From contig NZ_JBCDMV010000019.1 in assembly GCF_038433135.1 (NCBI RefSeq), positions 62,001 through 126,000 on the forward strand: 64,000 nucleotides of DNA. Reading direction: 5' to 3'. A model generated the notes under the pieces. The model was given only the letters and a program-made list of their open reading frames with translations. It did not search any database and was not told the origin of the DNA. Origin of the DNA: Luteococcus sp038433135. Its GTDB lineage: Bacteria; Actinomycetota; Actinomycetes; Propionibacteriales; Propionibacteriaceae. Shown one piece after another: positions 17,536 through 25,573 of the stretch (positions are counted from its first letter, which is position 1; every line of letters begins with the position of its first letter). The position numbers and the translations under genes were made by a program.

Positions 17536-18447
17536 TCAGGGCTGCTTGTCCACCAGGTGTTCCGGCACAGTCACTGCCGCGACGTGACTCCCCACCAGCG
17601 TCCCGTTCTTGGCTGTCACTCGAGTGCTCGTGCCCAGTTGGGCCATGGTTGCGGCGTCCACCGAGAGAGTCGACACTTCCCTGCTTTCGTCGGGGTAACT
17701 GCGGGTGTGGGTGGCGACCAGCGCGCGTCGCCCGCCGATGTTCTTGATCGCCAAGGTGGTCTGGGGGTTCTCCCGCAGCATTGCCATCAGGTCCTGGCGG
17801 AGAGTGGCGCTGCTGCCGAGATGGCGGACCAGGTCATTCACGGCTACCCAGATGATCTCGTCGTCGGGGCGCGAATCGTTGCGGTTGCGGTCCCGCTGCA
17901 GGAACCATGCCCGCATCGCTTGCGGCTCTCGTGGAAGCCCTCGGAGGTCTCGCAGGGGGCTTGCCATGGCGGTGATGTCGCCGCTGCCATTCGTCGTCTT
18001 CTCGTGCGCGGCATAGTTCTGCCGGGAGTCCAGCCATTCCACCCGGTCAACCTTGAGCGTGATGAGCTTTCCGGAGCCGCTGAAGTCGCCCACCTGCACC
18101 GAGTGCCAGGTTCGGGTTGCGAACTGGCCCTCGGGGATGGTCCGGCGCGGGCCGCCGAGCGCGGTATTCGCGCTGCTGCTGGCCGGCGCGGCCGGGCTGA
18201 GCGCTTGCTCGCCGGGCGTCAGGGCCCCGTAGCCGAGCGCCCCGACGGTGGCGATGGCGGCCGCAGCAACGGCCAGTCGTGGCCAGCGGGAAGCCCGTCG
18301 GTCGGCCGTGGCGGTGATGGACTGGCGGATGTCGTCGCGGGTCAGCTCCCAATCGGTGTCGGCCAGTCGGGGACTGGTGGGGGCGATCGCGGCGAGCTCG
18401 GTCAGCTCGAACTCGTCGATCTCGGGGGTGTGCAGGGTGTCAGGCAT
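17536..18447 (-). CDS. Membrane-anchored anti-sigma-like protein (CU044_5270-type)
   Basis: The 303-residue protein has a cytoplasmic N-terminal part of about 55 residues (ELTELAAIAPTSPRLADTDW), one membrane helix near residues 58-78 (LAVAAAAIATVGALGYGAL) and a large external domain with WHSVQVGDFSGSGKLITLKV and RRALVATHTRSYPDESREVS. This is the layout of the actinobacterial CU044_5270 group, which is encoded next to ECF sigma factors. Its start overlaps the end of the sigma gene by eight bases, so they are translated together. It probably holds the sigma factor at the membrane until an unknown envelope signal; no classical zinc-binding anti-sigma motif is visible. Confidence 0.75.
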   Translation of the reverse strand: MPDTLHTPEIDEFELTELAAIAPTSPRLADTDWELTRDDIRQSITATADRRASRWPRLAVAAAAIATVGALGYGALTPGEQALSPAAPASSSANTALGGPRRTIPEGQFATRTWHSVQVGDFSGSGKLITLKVDRVEWLDSRQNYAAHEKTTNGSGDITAMASPLRDLRGLPREPQAMRAWFLQRDRNRNDSRPDDEIIWVAVNDLVRHLGSSATLRQDLMAMLRENPQTTLAIKNIGGRRALVATHTRSYPDESREVSTLSVDAATMAQLGTSTRVTAKNGTLVGSHVAAVTVPEHLVDKQP

Positions 18448-18967
18448 GAGTGGCTCCGGTGGTGTCGAACTGGTGGCGCAGCGCGGTGCGGGCGCGGTGG
18501 ATCCGGACGCGCAGGGCTCCTGGCGTCGTGCCGAGGACGCGGGCGGCATCCCGGGTGGACAGGCCGTCCCAGGCGATCAGCAGCATCGCTTCGCGGTCGT
18601 CGTCAGACAGGGACGCCAGGGCGCGCAGCAACTCCTCGCGGCGTTCCACGCCCAGCTCGGGGGAATCGCTGGCCAAGGCGGTCAGCGGCGCCAGTCGCTC
18701 CGAAATCTGCCCCTGCCGCTTGTGGGTGCGGTACTGCGCGGCCATCTCCTGCCGGGCGGCGACGATCAGCCACGGCAACGCCGGATCGGGCAGCTGGTCC
18801 AGCTTGCGCCAGGCGGCGGTGAAGACCTCGCTGACCACGTCCTCGGCCTGCTGCGGGCTGGTGTGTCGCAGACAGTAGTTGCGCAGCCGATCGGCGGTGG
18901 CGTCGAAGATCTCTTCGAAGCGCTCGGCCCGCTGGTCGCGTCGACCCGGTGGTTGTCCCATACCCAT
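18440..18967 (-). CDS. ECF-family RNA polymerase sigma factor
   Basis: The 175-residue protein has region 2 (NYCLRHTSPQQAEDVVSEVF then AAWRKL, residues about 22-60) and region 4 (LSDDDREAMLLIAWDGLSTR, then DAARVLGTTPGALRVRIHRA, residues about 115-165) with the usual helix-turn-helix. No extra C-terminal domain is present. The start is uncertain: ATG 18967 and ATG 18961 are both in frame and a GTG lies at 18976; none has a convincing ribosome site. It is the first gene of a two-gene operon with its presumed anti-sigma factor, and the next gene upstream is a divergent MFS gene. Confidence 0.9.
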   Translation of the reverse strand: MGMGQPPGRRDQRAERFEEIFDATADRLRNYCLRHTSPQQAEDVVSEVFTAAWRKLDQLPDPALPWLIVAARQEMAAQYRTHKRQGQISERLAPLTALASDSPELGVERREELLRALASLSDDDREAMLLIAWDGLSTRDAARVLGTTPGALRVRIHRARTALRHQFDTTGATHA

Positions 18968-19045
18968 CAGCTGCACGAAAGCCCATTGTGTTACACGTCG
19001 ATCGTGTGGGGCAGGGACGACGTGCGTCCGGGCAACGTCTGACCG

Positions 19046-19057
19046 TAAGTTGAGCGC
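19046..19057 (+). promoter_or_regulatory. Leaderless promoter of the MFS gene
   Basis: TAAGTT (19046-19051), then six bases, then GTG at 19058. Confidence 0.6.
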
Positions 19058-20233
19058 GTGTCTTCCACTCCTGCGCGCGCCCGGCAGGGCATCAGTCTGA
19101 TGTTCTTCACCAACGGCGTCCTGTTCTCGGTGCTGTTGCCCCGCTACCCCGAGCTCAAGGCCGCACTGGCTCTGAGCAATACCGCCTTCGGCCTGGCCGT
19201 GATCGCCATGCCGATGGGTGCGATCCTGGCCGCGGGGCTGTCCGCGCCGCTGATGCGCCGGCTCGGAACGCGCGCCGTGATGAGCGTCGGCACCGTGCTG
19301 GTGGCGGTGATGGTCTTCCTGGCCGGCACAAGCCACACTGTCTGGGGCTTCGCCGGGGCGCTGCTGGTGGCGGGCTTCGTCGACTCCATCGTCGATGCCG
19401 CCCAGAACGTCCAGGGCGTGCTGGTGGAGCAGTGGATGGGCAAGTCGGTGATCAACTCGCTGCACGCGCTGTGGAGCCTGGGTGCGACGCTTGGTGGCCT
19501 GGTGGGCGCCTGGTGTGCGGCCCAGCACATCCCGCTGTTCTGGATGCTGCTGGTCAACGGCATCATCTGGAGCGCTGCGGCCTTCGTCGCCGGGCTGACC
19601 TCGCAGACCCCGTCGAGCGTGGTGGCCACCGACGACGACGGTCACGAACCCGGCGCGGCCGGGGCCTCCACCCGGGCGTGGAAGCTGCTGGCGCCGCTGA
19701 TCGTGCTGGCCATCTGCGGCACCCTGATCGAGGAAGTGGCCAACAGCTGGTCGGCGCTGTTCATGAAGACCGAGATCGGCGCCTCAGCAGGCCTGGCCGG
19801 TCTGGGCTTCACCACCATGCTCGGCGCGCAGTTCGTCGGACGCCTGACCGGCGACCCGATGACCGACCGGTTCGGCCGCGAGACGGTCGCCCGGATTGGT
19901 GGCGTGGTGATCGGTCTCGGGGGGTTGGTCTGCATCCTCGCGCCCAATGCCGTGGTGGCGCTGCTGGGCTTTGCGCTGATGGGTTTTGGCTGCGCGACGC
20001 TGGTTCCGGCCGCCTTCGCCGCCGCGGCGCGGGTGCCCGGCCTGCCGCACGGCACCGGCGTCGCCGTGATGGGTTGGCTGATGCGGCTCGGCTTCCTGCT
20101 GACCTCCCCGGTGATCGGCGTCGTTTCCGACCATGCCGGGCTGCGCACCGCGCTGGTGGTGCCGCTGCTGGCCGGCGTCGCCGCCGCCGGGATCGCGCAC
20201 TGGATGCGACGGGCGCTGTCGCCAAGCGCCTGA
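19058..20233 (+). CDS. MFS transporter, YbjJ/FucP-like
   Basis: The 391-residue membrane protein has twelve predicted helices. The opening GISLMFFTNGVLFSVLLPRY, then FVDSIVDAAQNVQGVLVEQW and LHALWSLGATLGGLVGAW resemble the YbjJ group of the major facilitator superfamily, relatives of the fucose permease. The substrate is not known. The GTG start is leaderless. It stands divergent from the sigma/anti-sigma operon and is convergent with the FAD-FeS dehydrogenase gene, with about 90 bases between their ends. Confidence 0.85.
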   Translation: MSSTPARARQGISLMFFTNGVLFSVLLPRYPELKAALALSNTAFGLAVIAMPMGAILAAGLSAPLMRRLGTRAVMSVGTVLVAVMVFLAGTSHTVWGFAGALLVAGFVDSIVDAAQNVQGVLVEQWMGKSVINSLHALWSLGATLGGLVGAWCAAQHIPLFWMLLVNGIIWSAAAFVAGLTSQTPSSVVATDDDGHEPGAAGASTRAWKLLAPLIVLAICGTLIEEVANSWSALFMKTEIGASAGLAGLGFTTMLGAQFVGRLTGDPMTDRFGRETVARIGGVVIGLGGLVCILAPNAVVALLGFALMGFGCATLVPAAFAAAARVPGLPHGTGVAVMGWLMRLGFLLTSPVIGVVSDHAGLRTALVVPLLAGVAAAGIAHWMRRALSPSA

Positions 20234-20323
20234 ACGAGACCGGGCGCGTTCGACCGCGCAGCGGTTGGTGATCACGCGCAGGTGCTCCAGCAGCTGCCCC
20301 TGCCACTACCGGCTGCGCGGTGG

Positions 20324-23308
20324 TCAGCGATGGGCCGCCAGCAGCTCTCCCAGGGTCATCGCGTCGCGGGCCTCCAGGTCCTTCACCTGCTTGCGGCAGC
20401 TGAAACCGTCGGCAAGGACGATCGCCTGCGGGTGCTGGCGCAGGGCGGGCAGCAGGTCGTGCTCGGCCACCTTCACGCTCACCTCGTAGTGACCCTTCTC
20501 GACCCCGAAGTTGCCGGCCAGGCCACAGCAGCCGCCCAGCGTGATCACCTCGGCGCCGGTCCGCTCCAGGATGGCGGCATCGGCGGCCCAGCCCAGCACC
20601 GACGCATGGTGGCAGTGCGGCTGCGCGATGATGGTGTGCCCCGACAGGTCCGGCAGCTCCAGGCCGTCAACGGTGGACAGCAGCTCCGCCAGCGTGTGGA
20701 TGCCGTCGGCCACCGGCTGCACCCGCTCGTCGCCGTGCAGCAACTCCTTGGCGTCACTGCGCCACACGGCCATGCAGCTGGGCTCCAGCCCGACGATCGG
20801 GATCCCCGCCTCGACGATCGGGTGCAGCACGTCCAGGGCGCCACGAAGCTGTTTGCGCGCGCCATCGAGCTGGCCGGTGGTGATCCAGGTCAGACCGCAG
20901 CAGGCATTCTCCTGCAGCACCCGCGGCTCGAAACCGGCGTGGACGAGGGTCTGCACCAGGCCGGCGAGCTGGTTGCCGACGAAGGCATCGGTGAAGGAGT
21001 CCACCCAGATGACGACCTCACCGTGGCGCGGGGCCTCGACAGGCTCGGCCATCGTGGTGGGGTTGGTTTCGTCCGCAGCGGTCGGGACTGGCTCGGCCAC
21101 AGTGGGCTCATAGGGGCTGGGCGTCGTGTCGCCGGTGTGCTGGGTGGCCTCGACAGGCTCGGACGACGAGGCCTCGACAGGCTCGGTCGTCGTGGAGAGA
21201 AGCTCGGCCACCGATCCCGACGCAAGCGCGGCGCCCGCCTTGCGGGCACTGCCATCGACCCGGAACTCGGGCATCGGGCGACGCTGGTCCACCCCGGCGG
21301 CCCAACGGATCAGGTGCTTGGTGCCGGGCAACTGGGTGCCCAGGTTTGCGATGGCACCCACCCCGGGAACCATGGTCACCAGCCGGCCCCAGCGCGGCAA
21401 CCAGCCGAGCGCGTAGTGGCTCATTGGGCGAAGCCGACCCTTGTAGCTCTCGTACAGCACCCGGGACTTGTAGGAGGGCATGTCGATGCCCGTCGGGCAG
21501 TCCGACGAGCAGCCCTTGCAGCTCAGGCAGAGATCCAGCGCCTCGTGCACCTCCGGGGACCGCCAACCCTGGCTGACCAGTGAACCGTTGACCATCTCCT
21601 GCAGCACGCGCGCCCGGCCACGGGTGGCGTCCTTCTCATTGCGGGTGGCCTGGAAGGACGGGCACATCACGCCACCGCCAGCGGTGGAGTCGGCCAGGCA
21701 CTTGCCCACGCCGGTGCACTGGTGCACGGCGGTCACGAAGTCCGGGTCCTCCAGGCGTAGCGGGGAGTTGATGGTCGCGGCGACGCGGATGTCCGCCTCG
21801 ACGGGCACCGGATCGACGAGCACGCCCGGGTTGAGCAGGTTGTTGGGGTCGAAGAGCTGCTTGACCTGCCCGAACAGGCTCAGCGCCTCGGGGGAGTACA
21901 TCGCCGGCAGCAGCGCGGAGCGCGCCCGACCGTCGCCGTGCTCACCGCTCATCGAACCGCCATGGCGGGCGGCCAACGCCGCCGCCTGTTCGACGAACTC
22001 GCGGTACTTGCGCGGCCCGTCGGCCTTGTCCAACGGGAAGTCGATCCGGCAGTGCACGCAGCCGTCTCCGAAGTGGCCGTAGGGCAGGCCCTGCAGACCG
22101 TGGTCGGTAAGCAGCGCGTCGAATTCGCGCAGGTAGTCGCCCAGTTTCGCCGGCGGCACCGCGGCATCCTCCCAGCCGGCGTAGGCGGGGTTGGCCAGGC
22201 TGACCCCGGCCAGGCCGGCGCCGTCGGCGCGGATCTTCCACAGCTTCGCGGCCAGCGCCTTGTCCTCCACCACCCAGCCCTCCAGGGCGTGGCAGTCCGC
22301 CACCAGGGCGTGACAGCGTTCCCGGACGGTGGGCTCGTCGTCGCCGACCAGCTCGACGAAGACCCAGCCGTCGCCGCGCGGCAGGTCGGGCAGGGCGGCG
22401 GCACCGTGCTGGCGCTCGACGACGTCGTAGATCCTGCGGTCCATGCCCTCGCAGGCCACGGGGGAGTGCTTGAGGATGGTGGGCATCTCGTCGGCGGCCT
22501 CCGGCATGGACGCATAGCCCAGCGCCACCATCATGCTCACCGGGGCGTCGGCCACCAGCCGCACCATCGCACCGGTGATGATGCCGAGCGTCCCCTCGGT
22601 GCCGCTGAAGAACTTGGCGACGTCGAAGCCCTTCTCCGGCAGCAGATGTTCCAACGAATAGCCGGAGACCTGGCGGGAGAAGTGGCCGAACTCCGTGCGG
22701 ATGGTGCCCAGGTTGGCGGCCACCAGGTCGCGCAGCGCCGGCAGGGGCGCGGCATCACTGCCGCCCTCGCCCAGCCGGATGAGCTCACCGGTTCCGGTGA
22801 TGATGTCGAGCGCCACCACATTGTCGGCGCTGCGGCCATAACCCAGCGCGCGCGGCCCGCAGGCATTGTTGCCGATCATTCCGCCGATGGTGCAGCGGGT
22901 GGCCGTCGACGGATCGGGGCCGAAGCGCAGGGCGTGTGGCCGGGCCGCCACCTGCAGCGCCTGTTGCACCACGCCGGGCTGCACCACCGCGGTGCGCGCC
23001 TCGCGATCAATGGCGCCAATCGCATTCAGGTGCCGGGCGACGTCGATCACCAGCCCCTCGCCGACGGCATTGCCGGCGCACGAGGTGCCGGCACCGCGGG
23101 GCACGATCGGCAGGCCGACCCGCAGTGCGGCCTGGACGACGGTGGTGAGCTCCTCGACGGTGCGCGGCCGGGCGACGGCCCGCGGCACCACGCGATAGAT
23201 CGACGCATCGGTGGAGTAGAGCGCCCTGGTCAGGGTGCTGGCATCGGTGCAGTCAGCAATGCCGGGCTGGGCCAGAAAATCGTCGAGCGGAGAACTGAGC
23301 TGGGTCAC
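20324..23308 (-). CDS. FAD- and Fe-S-binding oxidoreductase (D-lactate/2-hydroxyacid dehydrogenase type)
   Basis: The 994-residue fusion protein has an N-terminal FAD-binding PCMH domain (residues about 35-260: PRGAGTSCAGNAVGEGLVID, TIGGMIGNNACGPRALGYG), a FAD-oxidase C domain (GLPYGHFGDGCVHCRIDFPL, SMSGEHGDGR), two Fe-S motifs (QCTGVGKC, and CLSCKGCSSDCPTG near 610) and two CCG-type domains (NACCGLTWI, LGGCCGLAG). This is the layout of membrane-associated D-lactate or 2-hydroxyglutarate dehydrogenases that pass electrons to the quinone pool. The linker between the Fe-S and last CCG parts, residues about 690-765, is expanded and repeats EPVEA several times; it is encoded by three intact copies of the dispersed repeat. 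The gene starts four bases after the MarR gene and is surely co-transcribed with it. Confidence 0.88.
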   Translation of the reverse strand: MTQLSSPLDDFLAQPGIADCTDASTLTRALYSTDASIYRVVPRAVARPRTVEELTTVVQAALRVGLPIVPRGAGTSCAGNAVGEGLVIDVARHLNAIGAIDREARTAVVQPGVVQQALQVAARPHALRFGPDPSTATRCTIGGMIGNNACGPRALGYGRSADNVVALDIITGTGELIRLGEGGSDAAPLPALRDLVAANLGTIRTEFGHFSRQVSGYSLEHLLPEKGFDVAKFFSGTEGTLGIITGAMVRLVADAPVSMMVALGYASMPEAADEMPTILKHSPVACEGMDRRIYDVVERQHGAAALPDLPRGDGWVFVELVGDDEPTVRERCHALVADCHALEGWVVEDKALAAKLWKIRADGAGLAGVSLANPAYAGWEDAAVPPAKLGDYLREFDALLTDHGLQGLPYGHFGDGCVHCRIDFPLDKADGPRKYREFVEQAAALAARHGGSMSGEHGDGRARSALLPAMYSPEALSLFGQVKQLFDPNNLLNPGVLVDPVPVEADIRVAATINSPLRLEDPDFVTAVHQCTGVGKCLADSTAGGGVMCPSFQATRNEKDATRGRARVLQEMVNGSLVSQGWRSPEVHEALDLCLSCKGCSSDCPTGIDMPSYKSRVLYESYKGRLRPMSHYALGWLPRWGRLVTMVPGVGAIANLGTQLPGTKHLIRWAAGVDQRRPMPEFRVDGSARKAGAALASGSVAELLSTTTEPVEASSSEPVEATQHTGDTTPSPYEPTVAEPVPTAADETNPTTMAEPVEAPRHGEVVIWVDSFTDAFVGNQLAGLVQTLVHAGFEPRVLQENACCGLTWITTGQLDGARKQLRGALDVLHPIVEAGIPIVGLEPSCMAVWRSDAKELLHGDERVQPVADGIHTLAELLSTVDGLELPDLSGHTIIAQPHCHHASVLGWAADAAILERTGAEVITLGGCCGLAGNFGVEKGHYEVSVKVAEHDLLPALRQHPQAIVLADGFSCRKQVKDLEARDAMTLGELLAAHR
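21035..21186. repeat. Three dispersed-repeat copies inside a coding region
   Basis: CTCGACAGGCTCGG occurs exactly at 21035-21048, 21149-21162 and 21173-21186, with a diverged fourth (GACTGGCTCGG) near 21086. All are in the same orientation. Each adds EPVEA in frame to the dehydrogenase, and none breaks the frame. Confidence 0.9.
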
Positions 23309-23312
23309 TCCC

Positions 23313-23774
23313 TCAGTCTTCCACCGCCAGCACGGCCTGCATGACGCGTCCCAATGCCTTGAAGTCCTCCGGGTCGGCGGCGTCCACCAGGATTCGGCGG
23401 ACGGCGGCGACGTGGTTGGGTGCGGCGTCCACCAGCAGCTTGTAGCCGCGGTTGGTCAGCCGGGCGATCACCCCACGCCTGTCCTCGGGGGCGGACGTAC
23501 GTTTCACCCAGCCGGACTTCTCCATCCGGGCGACGGCGTGCGTCAGCCGGGAGCGGGACTGGTGCACCAGATCGGCCAGTTCGCTCATCCGCAGCTGACG
23601 CTTCTCGGCCTCGGAGAGCACGACGAGGATCTCGTACTCGGCCAGATCCAGCCCGTGGCGGCGCAGGTCCTGGTCAAGATAGGTGTCCACCCGGGCCACG
23701 GCCAGCAGCCAGTTTCGCCAGATCCGTTGCTGCTCGTCGCTGAGCCACTGGGCTTCGTCGTCGGAATTGGCCAT
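23313..23774 (-). CDS. MarR-family transcriptional regulator
   Basis: The 153-residue protein has the MarR winged helix (LAEYEILVVLSEAEKRQLRM, SELADLVHQSRSRLTHAVAR, APEDRRGVIARLT) between dimerisation helices. It is the first gene of a two-gene operon with the FAD-FeS dehydrogenase, four bases apart, so it probably represses its own operon and responds to a hydroxy acid or aromatic compound (inference). ATG 23774 is leaderless: TAGTCT, six bases, ATG. Confidence 0.9.
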   Translation of the reverse strand: MANSDDEAQWLSDEQQRIWRNWLLAVARVDTYLDQDLRRHGLDLAEYEILVVLSEAEKRQLRMSELADLVHQSRSRLTHAVARMEKSGWVKRTSAPEDRRGVIARLTNRGYKLLVDAAPNHVAAVRRILVDAADPEDFKALGRVMQAVLAVED

Positions 23775-23786
23775 GGGGGAAGACTA
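23775..23786 (-). promoter_or_regulatory. Leaderless promoter of the MarR operon
   Basis: On the minus strand, TAGTCT (23786-23781), then six bases, then ATG at 23774. Confidence 0.6.
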
Positions 23787-23887
23787 TCGGGCTGGCGTCC
23801 ATCCGCCGATGGCACCCCGGCTATATGGATCCGTATAGTCGCCGAATGGTGGGCTGACTTGGTTCAGCGCCGACGACGGTGCATGAT

Positions 23888-23902
23888 TTGAACACTGTTC
23901 AA
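23888..23902 (+). promoter_or_regulatory. BioQ-type operator before bioY
   Basis: TTGAACACTGTTCAA is a perfect 6-3-6 palindrome 66 bases before the bioY start. It matches the TGAAC-N3-GTTCA form of BioQ boxes, which control biotin genes in actinomycetes. This supports biotin-responsive control of the operon. Confidence 0.65.
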
Positions 23903-23968
23903 CACAGGCGCTGTCAGGCGGCCAGCCGGCTTCCCACCGCCTGCTCTGACTTTCCAGGAGAATGCCCC

Positions 23969-24535
23969 ATGGCCACCACCCACCGGTCCACGTCCCGCGA
24001 CCTTGCCCTGATCGGCGTCTTTGCCGCGATCACCGCCGTCCTGGGCTTCCTGCCGGCCATTCCCACCGGCCTGTCGCCGGTGCCGATCACCGCCCAGTCG
24101 CTGGGGGTGATGCTGGCCGGGGCCATCATCGGCGGGCGTCGTGGCGCCCTGTCCCAGATCCTCTTCCTGGCGCTCGTGGCGGTCGGACTGCCCCTGCTGG
24201 CCGGTGGCCGGGGCGGACTGGGTGTCTTCGCCGGGGCCTCGGTGGGCTTCCTGCTGGGCTGGGCCGTCGCGGCCTGGGTGATCGGGGCGCTCACCGAGCG
24301 TCGCGGCGCGCCGTACTCGGTGCCGCTGGGGATCATGTTCAACCTCATCGGTGGCGTCGTGGTGCTCTACGCCTTCGGCATCGTCGGCATGATGGTGCGC
24401 ACCAAGATGGGCCTGGTGCCGACCATGACGGCCAACGCTCCCTTCCTGATCGGCGACTCGATCAAGGCCGTGCTGACCGCCCTTGTGGCCGCCGGCGTGC
24501 ACCGCGCCTACCCCGGCCTGCTGCGCCAGCGCTGA
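23969..24535 (+). CDS. bioY: Biotin transporter substrate-binding subunit BioY
   Basis: BioY is the membrane S component of the ECF biotin transporter. The 188-residue protein has six predicted helices with the family motifs ALIGVFAAITAVLGFLP, PVPITAQSLGVMLAGAIIGG (the PxPxTxQ motif) and GIGHAVLF-like elements replaced by GGLGVFAGASVGFLLGW. ATG 23969 follows CAGGAG. It heads an operon of five genes; the next gene begins three bases after its stop. The BioQ-like palindrome upstream indicates control by biotin supply. Confidence 0.94.
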   Translation: MATTHRSTSRDLALIGVFAAITAVLGFLPAIPTGLSPVPITAQSLGVMLAGAIIGGRRGALSQILFLALVAVGLPLLAGGRGGLGVFAGASVGFLLGWAVAAWVIGALTERRGAPYSVPLGIMFNLIGGVVVLYAFGIVGMMVRTKMGLVPTMTANAPFLIGDSIKAVLTALVAAGVHRAYPGLLRQR

Positions 24536-24538
24536 GCG

Positions 24539-25573
24539 ATGACACACGACGTCGAACCGGTTGACGTCCTGGCCTGCCCCGATCCGGTGGAGGCCTTCTG
24601 GCGATCGCACGCCGAGCGTCGGCTGATCGCGCTGGCGACGTCGGGCACCAGCGCCGGGCAACCCCGGGTGATCGTGCGCAGCACCGACTCCTGGGTGGGC
24701 AGCTTCGACGCCTGCGCCGCTCGGCTCGGGCTGGGTCGCGGCAGCCGATTCTGGATTCCCGGGCCCTTGCACGCCACTATGAACCTCTTTGCCGCCTGCC
24801 TGGCCACCCACGTCGGCGCCTCGTGGTCCATGTCCCGTGAAGGCGCCAGCCACGGCCAGCTCACCCCGGCCCTGCTGCGGACCCTGCTGGATGCCGACCC
24901 TCCCGCCGGCCTGCACGTCCTGGTGGCCGGCGACGGACTGCACCCCGGTCTGCGGCGCACTGCGGAGGCGGCCGGGCTGACGGTCAGTCACTACTACGGC
25001 GCTGCGGAACTGTCGATGGTCGCCTGGGGGCAGGACAGCCAGAGCCTGGAACTCTTCGACGACGTCGACGCCGAGATCCGTGACGGCGTGTTGTGGGTGC
25101 GCTCACCCTGGCTCTCCCGGGTTCAGACCGACGAGCGGGGCTTTGCCAGCGTCGGAGACCTGGCGGAGTTGGATGGCAGCTGGCTACGGGTCCTGGGCCG
25201 CCCGGGAGCCGTCACCACCGCAGGAGCCACCGTGGAACTGGCCCCGATCGAGGGGCTGCTGCAGGCGCAGGCCACCGGACGGGTGGTGGTCTTCGCCATC
25301 CCCGACGACCGGATGGGCGAGCTGGTCTGCTGCGCCACCACCCCGGACGATCGCGAGCGGGTGCGGGCGTGGGCGCGCGCCCACCTGGACGGGGCCCACC
25401 GGCCGCGACGCTGGCTGACCTACGACGGGCTGCCGGTGACTCCTGCCGGGAAGGTCGATCGCGCCGCGCTGCCCGGGTGGTTGCTGGTGGAGGGCCCCTC
25501 GACAAGCTCGGGGAGCGTCAACGGACGTGCGGGCTCGGGGAACGGCAGCAACACCTCGGAGAGACTCGGATGA
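24539..25573 (+). CDS. Short AMP-dependent acyl-CoA synthetase-like protein
   Basis: The 344-residue protein keeps the adenylation core: LIALATSGTSAGQPRVIV (the P-loop, at residue 30 instead of about 160), SHYYGAAELS (YGxxE motif), FASVGDLAELD and TPAGKVDRAAL with the catalytic Lys near the end. The first subdomain is therefore missing, as in short MenE-like ligases. It lies between bioY and a thiolase in one tight operon with overlapping stops and starts, so a role in salvaging or activating a biotin precursor (for example pimelate) or another acid is plausible but unproven. The last 28 residues (GPSTSSG and following) are encoded by a dispersed repeat and have no counterpart in the family. 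Confidence 0.75.
   Translation: MTHDVEPVDVLACPDPVEAFWRSHAERRLIALATSGTSAGQPRVIVRSTDSWVGSFDACAARLGLGRGSRFWIPGPLHATMNLFAACLATHVGASWSMSREGASHGQLTPALLRTLLDADPPAGLHVLVAGDGLHPGLRRTAEAAGLTVSHYYGAAELSMVAWGQDSQSLELFDDVDAEIRDGVLWVRSPWLSRVQTDERGFASVGDLAELDGSWLRVLGRPGAVTTAGATVELAPIEGLLQAQATGRVVVFAIPDDRMGELVCCATTPDDRERVRAWARAHLDGAHRPRRWLTYDGLPVTPAGKVDRAALPGWLLVEGPSTSSGSVNGRAGSGNGSNTSERLG
25498..25511. repeat. Dispersed repeat at the 3' end of the AMP-ligase gene
   Basis: CTCGACAAGCTCGG falls just after the catalytic-Lys region of the ligase and is translated as part of a low-complexity tail of Ser, Gly and Asn. Confidence 0.85.

Noticed and set aside
21035..21186. CRISPR-like array of short repeats
   Set aside because: Only three copies with unequal spacers, all in a coding frame, and the same repeat is scattered singly through the window.
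20282..21583. Long plus-strand open frame across the FAD-FeS dehydrogenase gene
   Set aside because: It is antisense to a gene with many conserved motifs; its translation is rich in Gly, Gln, His and Val without a recognisable domain. Such frames are common in GC-rich DNA.
23775..23968. Riboswitch before bioY
   Set aside because: The leader shows a protein-operator palindrome but no extended conserved RNA fold that I can recognise.
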